The notes below the pieces were generated by a model that saw nothing but the letters and a program-made list of their open reading frames with translations, did not search any database and was not told where the DNA came from. From Legionella spiritensis (lineage in GTDB: Bacteria > Pseudomonadota > Gammaproteobacteria > Legionellales > Legionellaceae): a DNA stretch of 64,000 nt. This document shows, in pieces, positions 19,163 through 26,910 of the stretch. The stretch's first letter is position 1. Every line of letters begins with the position of its first letter. The translations under genes were made by a program, and so were the position numbers. The stretch is taken from the NCBI RefSeq assembly GCF_900186965.1, contig NZ_LT906457.1, positions 956,501 to 1,020,500 on the forward strand, given 5' to 3'.

Positions 19163-20139
19163 TGCTTCTTAATCTGGAAAAATTATGGTATGGACGTCAT
19201 CCCGGACGCTGGCTTCTAGTGCCGGCAGCCATGATTTACCGGATAGTCATAACCCTTAGACGCTTTTTTTTGCGGACGTTTCGTCAACAACAATTTTCCG
19301 TACCGGTCATTGTCGTCGGGAATTTATCCGTTGGTGGAGCAGGTAAAACGCCGCTGGTTATAGCCCTGGCGAAGCAATTGTCGCAAAAAGGGCTTCGGGT
19401 AGGAATTGTCAGTCGGGGATATGGTGCGCAAATCCGCTCGTTTCCCCATGAGGTGATGCCGGATGACCTGGCGGAAACAGTCGGTGACGAGCCGCTGCTG
19501 CTTGCTAATAAAACCGGTTGCCCAGTAGTAATCGCTCCTATGCGGGTGGATGCGGTACACTTTCTTCTGGACAACTATGATAGTCAGATCATCATCAGTG
19601 ACGATGGTTTGCAGCATTATAAAATGGGCAGAGCCATTGAAATTGTAGTGATTGACGGTGTGCGCGGCATGGGTAACGGCTGGTGTTTGCCCGCAGGCCC
19701 CTTGCGGGAGCCCGTATCCCGGCTTAAGGAAGCCGATTTTCTGGTGGTCAATGGCGGAGAGTGGCCGGGCGCCTATCCCATGACGCTACGATCCGGCCGG
19801 TTGACCCATCTTGTACATGGCCGGGAAATTGGGATAGAAGAGTTGCGAACGCCGGTTGCAGCCGTTGCCGGGATAGGGAATCCGCAGCGCTTTTTTACCA
19901 GTCTGAAACAGCTTGGCATGTCGTTTCAGCCGGTTATTTTTCCGGATCATCATTTGTATAAAGCGTCGGATCTGACGTTTTCGACGGCTTCCGTCGTCAT
20001 GACCGAAAAGGATGCTGTAAAATGCCGGTCGTTTGCCGGGGATGCCTGGTATTTTCTACCGGTGGAAGCGGTTGTCAGTGAATTATTCTGGCAAGCGCTC
20101 TGGGCTCACAAGCAATTAAAAAGGTTGGCTTTCACATGA
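19162..20139 (+). CDS. lpxK: Tetraacyldisaccharide 4'-kinase
   Basis: Phosphorylates the 4' position of the lipid A disaccharide precursor at the inner membrane. The 325-residue protein has an N-terminal hydrophobic segment (residues 14-35) and the P-loop in VIVVGNLSVGGAGKTP, then SRGYGA, VGDEPLLLA, and the catalytic-region IISDDGLQHYKM. The start overlaps the msbA stop (TGATG) and its own stop overlaps the next gene by four bases (ATGA), so all three are probably translated as a coupled unit. Confidence 0.95.
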   Translation: MLLNLEKLWYGRHPGRWLLVPAAMIYRIVITLRRFFLRTFRQQQFSVPVIVVGNLSVGGAGKTPLVIALAKQLSQKGLRVGIVSRGYGAQIRSFPHEVMPDDLAETVGDEPLLLANKTGCPVVIAPMRVDAVHFLLDNYDSQIIISDDGLQHYKMGRAIEIVVIDGVRGMGNGWCLPAGPLREPVSRLKEADFLVVNGGEWPGAYPMTLRSGRLTHLVHGREIGIEELRTPVAAVAGIGNPQRFFTSLKQLGMSFQPVIFPDHHLYKASDLTFSTASVVMTEKDAVKCRSFAGDAWYFLPVEAVVSELFWQALWAHKQLKRLAFT

Positions 20140-21137
20140 TACGCACACGATTTTATGGTTTGTTACTGGGTCTGCTTCTGGTAACTCCCCTGGTGTTTGC
20201 CAAAGCGGAGGAACCCCGTAATTCTTCAGGTACCAATGAGGCTTCCGGTTTGGAAAATAAACTGGAATCCTCCGATGCCAGACAAGTGGATTGGACATTT
20301 TCAGGAGCCGTGACCAATGAGAGCGGTGAACGGTATCATTTTTATTTTCAGCTTCAGCGCCGTGATTCACAGTATCAGGCTCTGGCCGTTTTAATTGATG
20401 ACAAAAGCAAGGAGCTGGTGTTTTATGAAAAAAGCGAGGAGCAACTGCAAGTATCGGATAATAAGCAGTGGCAAATTGGGCGAGCTTTTCTTCGATTCAA
20501 CCCTATTAATAACAGCTGGGTGTTCGGGATTCGGAGCAAGGAACAAAAAGGCTTTAATTTCAAGGTGGATACTCTGGAACTGGCGGACAGCACCTCGGTT
20601 AAGAAACAGGAAATTCGGGATGGCATTGAACTTCTGATTAGCCGCACCGGTCGTTTAAACGGCCATTTGCAAACGGGAGCCGACAGTAAGGAACAGTTTG
20701 TGACTGCTCCAAAGATCTGGTTTCGGCAAATATGGACAAGCAAGCCCCAGACGTCCGAACATCTTGTGACCGCGGTCTTGTGTGATTTTAATGAAAAAGG
20801 TGGCTTATACGCCGTCAACATCAAAGAGGAGGATGCGGCACGCGCCTCCGTGGCCGGATGGTATGACGCCAACAGCAAGGCAGTGCGCATGTCGCAGTTT
20901 GTTTCCGTTAAGGAAGAAAAGGACAAGACCTGGAAAATTCATGTGGCTTTGCCAAAAACAACGCTCCTGGTGATGAACCTTCTGCCTGCGCTTGAAAACC
21001 GCTATGGTTTGGTGGCTGGCTTCATAAACAAGGGAATACCCGGGTTTTGCGCTATTAGCCGCCATAATATTCACCAGGATGTGACGACGAAAGAAAAAGA
21101 GGTCCTTTCAGAAACACGTATTGGTGAGGGATTATGA
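20136..21137 (+). CDS. Exported protein of unknown function between lpxK and oxyR
   Basis: A 333-residue protein with a clear Sec signal peptide (MIRTRFYGLLLGLLLVTPLVFAKA, cleavage near residue 22-24), so periplasmic or outer-membrane associated. The mature part is polar, rich in beta-prone segments such as YHFYFQLQRRD and has no motif I can name; its RYHFYFQLQR and WTSKPQTSEHLVTAVLCD segments faintly recall lipocalin-like AttH/CrtC folds. It overlaps lpxK by four bases and oxyR by four bases, so it is co-translated with both a lipid A gene and an oxidative-stress regulator. Its function is unknown. Confidence 0.75.
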   Translation: MIRTRFYGLLLGLLLVTPLVFAKAEEPRNSSGTNEASGLENKLESSDARQVDWTFSGAVTNESGERYHFYFQLQRRDSQYQALAVLIDDKSKELVFYEKSEEQLQVSDNKQWQIGRAFLRFNPINNSWVFGIRSKEQKGFNFKVDTLELADSTSVKKQEIRDGIELLISRTGRLNGHLQTGADSKEQFVTAPKIWFRQIWTSKPQTSEHLVTAVLCDFNEKGGLYAVNIKEEDAARASVAGWYDANSKAVRMSQFVSVKEEKDKTWKIHVALPKTTLLVMNLLPALENRYGLVAGFINKGIPGFCAISRHNIHQDVTTKEKEVLSETRIGEGL

Positions 21138-22036
21138 ACTTACGCGATCTGCAATATTTTGTAACGTTAGCTAAAACGGAACATTTTGGAGAAGCCGCAC
21201 GGGCATGTTTCGTAAGCCAGCCTACACTTAGTATGCAAATAAAAAAACTCGAGGGAGAGTTGGGTGTTGTTTTATTCGAGCGAGATAACAAACGGGTGAT
21301 GTTGACAGGATCTGGAAAACAGCTTCTTGGACGTGCCAAAGAGATTCTGGCTCAGGTCGTTGAAATGAAAGAAATTGCTCACGCCGCCAATGATCCGTTA
21401 TCAGGCGAGTTGCGTCTCGGTGTTATCCCAACGGTGGCTCCTTATTTGCTGCCTTTGATCATGACGCGGATTCAGACGTCGTTTCCAAAATTAAAAATCT
21501 GGTTGATCGAGGATAAAACTCATCACCTGACGGACAAATTACAGGGAGGGGAACTGGATGCGGCAATTATGGCCGCACCGGTTCCAGCGGATTTCGGAAG
21601 CCGGATGCTTTATGAGGAACCTTTTTATTTTGCCTGTGCCGCTAACTATCCGTTGCCTGAAAACAAACCTGTTATACTGGATCAATTGGTGGGACAGCCG
21701 GTTTTGTTGCTGGATGAAGGCCATTGTTTACGGGAACAGGCCATGTCCATTTGCCAATCGGTACAGGCTGAAACAATGGCCGATTTCACCGCGACTAGTC
21801 TGGAAACGCTGCGATTTATGGTACAGGCCGGACTTGGTGTGACACTGATGCCGGCTCTGGCGACACGTGATGTGTCAGGCAGCGAATTAAAAATACGGCC
21901 TTTCGCAGATTCCGCACCGTCAAGGAGCATCACGCTTTACTGGCGGGCCAATAGCCCAAGACAGCTTTGCCTGCAGGCACTGGCCGATGTAATCAGTCCA
22001 CGCGTCAACATGGCGTTACAAAAGTTAAAGCCATAG
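21134..22036 (+). CDS. oxyR: Hydrogen-peroxide-sensing LysR-type regulator
   Basis: LysR-family activator that senses peroxide through a disulfide. The 300-residue protein has the N-terminal helix-turn-helix (NLRDLQYFVTLAKTEHFGEAARACFVSQPTLSMQIKKLE) and, in the sensor domain, the redox cysteines Cys198 and Cys207 in GHCLREQAMSIC, spaced and placed exactly as Cys199 and Cys208 of E. coli OxyR, followed by ATSLETLRFMVQAGLGVTLMPALA. The start overlaps the preceding gene (ATGA), so expression depends at least partly on the lpxK operon. Confidence 0.95.
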   Translation: MNLRDLQYFVTLAKTEHFGEAARACFVSQPTLSMQIKKLEGELGVVLFERDNKRVMLTGSGKQLLGRAKEILAQVVEMKEIAHAANDPLSGELRLGVIPTVAPYLLPLIMTRIQTSFPKLKIWLIEDKTHHLTDKLQGGELDAAIMAAPVPADFGSRMLYEEPFYFACAANYPLPENKPVILDQLVGQPVLLLDEGHCLREQAMSICQSVQAETMADFTATSLETLRFMVQAGLGVTLMPALATRDVSGSELKIRPFADSAPSRSITLYWRANSPRQLCLQALADVISPRVNMALQKLKP

Positions 22037-22093
22037 GTTGCCGGGCATTGTTACTCTTGCTACAGTGAGTATTCATTATCCGGTTATTTTTTT

Positions 22094-23899
22094 ATGGCTC
22101 AACCTGCTGAAATTAAACATCTTCGTGTTGCGTTTGAAACGGATAAACAACCTGTTGCCGCCGTTGATGACATTTCGTTTCATCTCAATTCGGGCGAAAC
22201 TCTGGCGTTGCTGGGGGAATCCGGATGTGGAAAATCTCTGACGTCATTGGCTTTGATGCGTTTATTGCCTGTCAATGCCGGTTATGATTCTGCCAGTGAA
22301 GTGCTGCTGCAAGGGCAGGACGTATTAAATGTGCCGGAATCCGTGATGCGCGAATTACGCGGGAAACGGATAGCCATTATTTTTCAGGAGCCAATGACGG
22401 CGTTAAATCCGGTTTTGAGAATAGAGGAACAACTGGCGGAAGCATTAAAACAAGGCAACAGGCATTTAAGCCGTGAAGCGCTTGGGAAACGTATGTTGTC
22501 GTTATTGAAAGAAGTGGAAATTCCCGAGCCGCAAGTGCGGTTGCGGCAATATCCTCATCAACTTTCCGGCGGCCAGAAACAGCGGATAGTCATTGCCATG
22601 GCTCTGGCCAATAATCCGGAAATTTTAATTGCAGACGAGCCGACTACCGCACTGGATGTGACGATTCAGGCTCAAATCCTGGCCTTATTAAAAAAATTGC
22701 AGGCCCAGCATCGGATGAGTATGCTCCTTATTACCCATGATCTTGCCGTGGTCAAAGCCGTTGCTGATCGGGTTTGCGTGATGTATGCGGGACAATTGGT
22801 CGAACAGGCTGGTGTAGAGGAGTTTTTCTCGCAGGTAAAACATCCTTATTCGCAACAATTGCTGGCCTCACTGCCGTGTTTTGAAAAGCGTAAGAACCGA
22901 TTGCAGACGATTGCTGGAACAGTACCCGGACTGGGTGCGTTGCCGGGCGGTTGTCGTTTTCATCCCAGATGCGCCCATCGTTTTGCGCCATGTTCCGAGG
23001 TGACGCCGCTTTTGCAGTGTATTGAGGATCGTGCGGTCCGTTGCCATCTTTACCCTGAGCATCGTTATCCTCCGGCTCTTAACCACAAGACTGACAAATG
23101 GGTACCCAACGAAGATGATCATGAAGAGGTGTTATGCGCACAGGATTTGAATGTCTATTTCACGGTTGGTAAAACGCTGTTTGGGAAAGGTCATATTATC
23201 AAGGCGGTAGATGGCTTGTCCCTGACACTTCATCGCGGAAAAACTCTGGCTTTGGTCGGCGAGTCCGGATGCGGCAAGACAACGGCCAGCCGCGCGTTGT
23301 TGCGTTTACTGCCTGTTTCGTCGGGAAACATTGTTTATCAGGGCCGGGATATAGCCGGATTCAAGGGTTCGGCATTGCGCAACTATCGTAAAAAAGTACA
23401 GATTGTTTTTCAGGATCCATTTTCATCCATGAACCCGCGTATGACCGTTGGGGAGATTATTGCCGAGGGTATGATGGCGCATGGCATGTCATCCAGAGTC
23501 ATCAGACAGAAGCAGTTGCGTTTGCTGGATCAGGTGAATTTGCCCGAAACGTCTCTGGCACGATATCCCCATCAATTTTCCGGTGGCCAACGTCAGCGGA
23601 TCTGCATTGCCAGGGCGTTGGCGACCGATCCGGAAGTATTGATCTGCGATGAACCCACCAGCGCGCTGGATGTGTCCGTGCAGGCACAGATTTTAAATTT
23701 GCTTAAGGAACTGCAGCAGGATATGGGGATGGCTTATCTGTTTATTACCCATAATATGGCGGTTGTTTCCTATATTGCCGATGACGTACTGGTAATGAGA
23801 AACGGTCGTGTGATCGAAAGCGGATCTTGTAAAAAAATTTTTAAACATCCCGAGGATCCGTATACACACACTCTTCTCTCCAGTGTTTTACAAATTTAA
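22094..23899 (+). CDS. Double-ATPase ABC protein for oligopeptide-type import (YejF-like)
   Basis: A 601-residue fusion of two ABC nucleotide-binding domains of the peptide/nickel import class. Domain 1 has GESGCGKSL, LSGGQKQR and ILIADEP; domain 2 has GESGCGKTT, FSGGQRQR and VLICDEP. Each half carries the oligopeptide-type tail; the first contains GGCRFHPRCAHRFAPCSE. This layout matches YejF and GsiA. No binding-protein or permease gene is next to it, so its membrane partners must be elsewhere. Follows oxyR on the same strand with 57 bases between. Confidence 0.88.
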   Translation: MAQPAEIKHLRVAFETDKQPVAAVDDISFHLNSGETLALLGESGCGKSLTSLALMRLLPVNAGYDSASEVLLQGQDVLNVPESVMRELRGKRIAIIFQEPMTALNPVLRIEEQLAEALKQGNRHLSREALGKRMLSLLKEVEIPEPQVRLRQYPHQLSGGQKQRIVIAMALANNPEILIADEPTTALDVTIQAQILALLKKLQAQHRMSMLLITHDLAVVKAVADRVCVMYAGQLVEQAGVEEFFSQVKHPYSQQLLASLPCFEKRKNRLQTIAGTVPGLGALPGGCRFHPRCAHRFAPCSEVTPLLQCIEDRAVRCHLYPEHRYPPALNHKTDKWVPNEDDHEEVLCAQDLNVYFTVGKTLFGKGHIIKAVDGLSLTLHRGKTLALVGESGCGKTTASRALLRLLPVSSGNIVYQGRDIAGFKGSALRNYRKKVQIVFQDPFSSMNPRMTVGEIIAEGMMAHGMSSRVIRQKQLRLLDQVNLPETSLARYPHQFSGGQRQRICIARALATDPEVLICDEPTSALDVSVQAQILNLLKELQQDMGMAYLFITHNMAVVSYIADDVLVMRNGRVIESGSCKKIFKHPEDPYTHTLLSSVLQI

Positions 23900-23955
23900 C
23901 CTTTTAAGGATTGCCTCCTCTGCGAGGATGATGGCGCATCGAACAGAAACCACAC

Positions 23956-23978
23956 ATCGTCACATGCCATGTGACGAT
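23956..23978. promoter_or_regulatory. 23-base inverted repeat upstream of the coiled-coil protein gene
   Basis: ATCGTCACAT and ATGTGACGAT are perfect 10-base arms around GCC. It lies 70 bases before the ATG at 24049 and 56 bases after the ABC-ATPase stop. No T-run follows, so it reads more like a dimeric regulator operator than a terminator, though an RNA hairpin is possible. Confidence 0.45.
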
Positions 23979-24048
23979 CCGGAACGTTATCCGTTGTCTA
24001 TACTTACAATATCAATAAAATGCAGTAATTATTAAAGAGCATATATCG

Positions 24049-26049
24049 ATGCCTGAATTCAAGTCATTACTTCTACAATCATATTTTTTACAAAACCCTG
24101 ATGATCTGGCCATTTTTTTACCTAATGCCAAAGACGAATTGCCACCATTGAAGGGAGTTGACCTCTCACAGTTTAAAAGTACTATCTGGACAGGAGCCGG
24201 TGCTGCTGCGGGAGCGGCAATTGGTGTAGCTGTCTCAACGGGTATTGGTGCTTTGGTAACGCCCCCCGTTGGGGCGGCCAGCGCGTTGGTTACTATACCC
24301 GGATTCGCTGCAGCCGGTGGCTTCGCCTCCAGCAGATACGGAGGGTGGCGCGCCGGAAAGGCGGTTGAAGCTAGAGCCCGATTAAGGGCTCAGACGGAGG
24401 TTAAGGAAGCTGGGGAACGAGCCAATCTTCGCCTCACCATCATGGACATGGATAATCTGATGCGTCAGGTTGAACAACTGATGGATTATTACGCGTTACT
24501 GAAAAGAAAACCACCGGTTGATGCTTCGATGTTACGTAAGGGATTGCCTGCGGAGTACAGCGATGAAGCAATTCGTTTAATGTGGAACATGATGCAATAC
24601 TACCAGAGCCATATTGATGGTGATAAACCAAAAGCGGATGCGCTGCAAAAACAGGTTTTGTATGCTGTTGAAGCATACAGGAATCAGCGCTTGTCCTATC
24701 ATCGCAAGACTCATTTCACAGGTGCTGAAATCAACACTTATGATGCCTCTGTCATAGCCAGACAAAAAAATAACAACCCTCCCAAAGCACAAGAATTAGT
24801 TTATCTTTCCAGTGTTGAGATTGCCAGGACATTACTAACCATAAGTCCGGATAAATTACAAAGCGACACATACAAATCTGACGTCATGGAAAATGTCGGT
24901 AAAATGGATGTGGAGGATAATATACGCATATTAATTATTGAAAATCGCAGTTTATTGAGTGCGTTGGAAGAAAAAAATAAACAACGTTCTGATCTGGAGA
25001 ATGCCATTCATACTGCGCAGCGTGCGGCATCGGATGAACGAAAGCTTGCAGAATTACCAAAAGCGTTAGCTGAGATAATAATGGACATGGATTTTATTGA
25101 AAAAGAAATCGAGCGTAATGAGGCGGAGCAATTCAGACTTGGCCATTCAAATGATGACCTGAAAACGTTGACGAAAAACGTCGGTGAGTTAAAAAGGACG
25201 AAAGAGGTATATAGCAAACTTGTCGAGGATTTAACAACATTAAAAAGCAATTTAAAGAAAAAGATAACCGGACTGGAAAAAGATCATGCTTCCTATGACC
25301 ATCTGGATAAGGTATTTCATGAGCAAAAAGAGACTTTAAAAATAACGGAGGAAGAATTACAAGGTATCGACGGAAAAATAGCGATACTAGAGAAACTTTA
25401 TCAGTTTAAACGCCAGGATTTTGTTGCAGCTACTATTGAAAGCTATACAGCAAAAGAATTAGAGGAAAGCGGGGCGATACTTGCGAAGAAGAAACGAGAG
25501 GTAAAGCAGGAACTCATCAGTATAGAAGAAGGAGAAAGGGGAACCAGATTTTTTACAAGAAAAAATCAGGCACAACGAAGGCTGATTGATATTGAAAATC
25601 AACTTGCCAAAATTAACCATCAGCTTCATAAAAATAGTAAGCTGAAAAAGCCCGCTCATAAAAATCGCAAAAAAGTAGAACTAAGCGTTGTCAAGCGCGC
25701 CTCCGTACGTGAAGAAAATTTTTCAAGGTTTAAAAACTATATTAATTCCACAAGTTTTTCTGAACATATCTATATTAAAAAACTCAAGGAGCTTTTTGCG
25801 GATAAAGAACCGAAATCAACCCAGAATTATACAGATTTGTTACTGGATATGCTGGATTTGACTGTAGAGAATTGTCAGGATTTAATAGAAAATACTCCTG
25901 TTGGTGAATTAATGCGAGTCATAGTAGAGTTGGATAGTTTCCAGCTTACCTTTACTGATCTCATGAAAAAAATTCAAGATAATCCTGAGCTTAACGCTTT
26001 AAAAGACGAGGACGCTCATTTATCTGCGCGAACCGGAAGTACAAAATAA
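24049..26049 (+). CDS. Coiled-coil protein with a glycine-rich hydrophobic segment (candidate effector)
   Basis: A 666-residue protein not recognised as a named family. Residues about 45-105 are a Gly/Ala-rich hydrophobic stretch with a repeated small-residue pattern (GAGAAAGAAIGVAVSTGIG ... GFAAAGGFASSRYGG), likely a pair of membrane-inserting helices. From about 115 to 560 it is mainly charged heptad-like helix, with strong Glu/Lys-rich coiled coil around 295-480 and a KKKREVKQELISIEEGE stretch. No N-terminal signal peptide. The C terminus is polar and acidic-basic (NALKDEDAHLSARTGSTK), compatible with but not proof of a Dot/Icm signal. Codon use is AT-rich toward the 3' half. Alternatives: a bacterial structural coiled-coil protein. 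Confidence 0.7.
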   Translation: MPEFKSLLLQSYFLQNPDDLAIFLPNAKDELPPLKGVDLSQFKSTIWTGAGAAAGAAIGVAVSTGIGALVTPPVGAASALVTIPGFAAAGGFASSRYGGWRAGKAVEARARLRAQTEVKEAGERANLRLTIMDMDNLMRQVEQLMDYYALLKRKPPVDASMLRKGLPAEYSDEAIRLMWNMMQYYQSHIDGDKPKADALQKQVLYAVEAYRNQRLSYHRKTHFTGAEINTYDASVIARQKNNNPPKAQELVYLSSVEIARTLLTISPDKLQSDTYKSDVMENVGKMDVEDNIRILIIENRSLLSALEEKNKQRSDLENAIHTAQRAASDERKLAELPKALAEIIMDMDFIEKEIERNEAEQFRLGHSNDDLKTLTKNVGELKRTKEVYSKLVEDLTTLKSNLKKKITGLEKDHASYDHLDKVFHEQKETLKITEEELQGIDGKIAILEKLYQFKRQDFVAATIESYTAKELEESGAILAKKKREVKQELISIEEGERGTRFFTRKNQAQRRLIDIENQLAKINHQLHKNSKLKKPAHKNRKKVELSVVKRASVREENFSRFKNYINSTSFSEHIYIKKLKELFADKEPKSTQNYTDLLLDMLDLTVENCQDLIENTPVGELMRVIVELDSFQLTFTDLMKKIQDNPELNALKDEDAHLSARTGSTK

Positions 26050-26306
26050 AAGCAATTGTGAATAAAGAGTATTATACTTATAAAAAAGGATTAAATGGAT
26101 CCTGAGTTGGGAATCTATGAAAGGGATGGCTCACAAGGATTATGCCGTAGAACAGAAAAAAAACATAATCATATTGTTCGGGTTACACTTCAATGTTTTG
26201 AAGCTCTTTTGGCATACTTTCTTTATATTCCATGAAATAGTATTGATGTCATTCTGCAATATATAGTTTTCTTTTTGAAAATATGAAATGTGGAAGGAGA
26301 AAGATT

Positions 26307-26714
26307 ATGGAGCTCCAGGAATGCAATCGGGATATTTTGTATATAGAAGATGATGTGATTGATATCCAGGGTACGCAAAGGGAATTAAAAAAGGTGAATG
26401 ATATTTTCAGCATTGAAGTGGCGTTAGATGGTGAGGATGCGTTAAATAAATTGTATGGCCGTAATGGTGAGCAGAAAATCTATCCTAAAGTGATTCTTTT
26501 GGATATTAACCTGCCCAAAATGAATGGGATTGATTTACTAAAAACCATTCGTTCGGATCCTGCGCTTGCCGAAACGGAAGTGTTTGTGCTGACCGGCACC
26601 TGTATAAAGGCTGATAAACTCAAGATGAAAGGTTTAAACATCAAGGGACATATTGTCAAGCCGCTCGGATATGGTGATGCGTTAAACGTTTTCTGGGCGA
26701 CACAGCATATGTGA
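26307..26714 (+). CDS. Single-domain response regulator (CheY/Rcp1-like)
   Basis: A 135-residue receiver domain without an output domain. The acidic pair is Glu14-Asp15 in YIEDD, the phospho-acceptor is Asp66 in ILLDINLPKMNG, the switch Thr lies in FVLTGT, and the conserved Lys is in HIVKPLG. The NLPKMNGIDLLKTIRSD pattern is typical of Rcp1-like receivers paired with bacteriophytochromes or hybrid kinases; no kinase gene is adjacent. ATG at 26307 has a strong AAGGAGA. The preceding 257 bases are AT-rich with no gene seen. Confidence 0.9.
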   Translation: MELQECNRDILYIEDDVIDIQGTQRELKKVNDIFSIEVALDGEDALNKLYGRNGEQKIYPKVILLDINLPKMNGIDLLKTIRSDPALAETEVFVLTGTCIKADKLKMKGLNIKGHIVKPLGYGDALNVFWATQHM

Positions 26715-26719
26715 ACCCG

Positions 26720-26910
26720 GGTTCTGTGAACAAAATTAATTACAACTGCAAAAAGGCGTAGGATTTGTCCCTTATTTGTAGCCTGCCATGAAGGCGAAGC
26801 CGAAATGCGGGATAACGTTCATAATTGGCAAATGAAACCCGCAATACGGCCGCAGGCCTCCTTACGGGCTACGTAAAAAACGGTGCCAGGATATTTTTGT
26901 TCACAGAGCC
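26720..26910 (+). mobile_element. Inverted-repeat element, copy C
   Basis: A 191-base copy in the same orientation as B, D and E: termini GGTTCTGTGAAC and GTTCACAGAGCC, core palindrome kept (TAGCCTGCCATG ... TTACGGGCTAC). TA follows at 26911-26912; the left flank lacks TA. Its right terminus supplies the G of the TAG stop of the minus-strand MscS-type channel gene. Confidence 0.8.
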
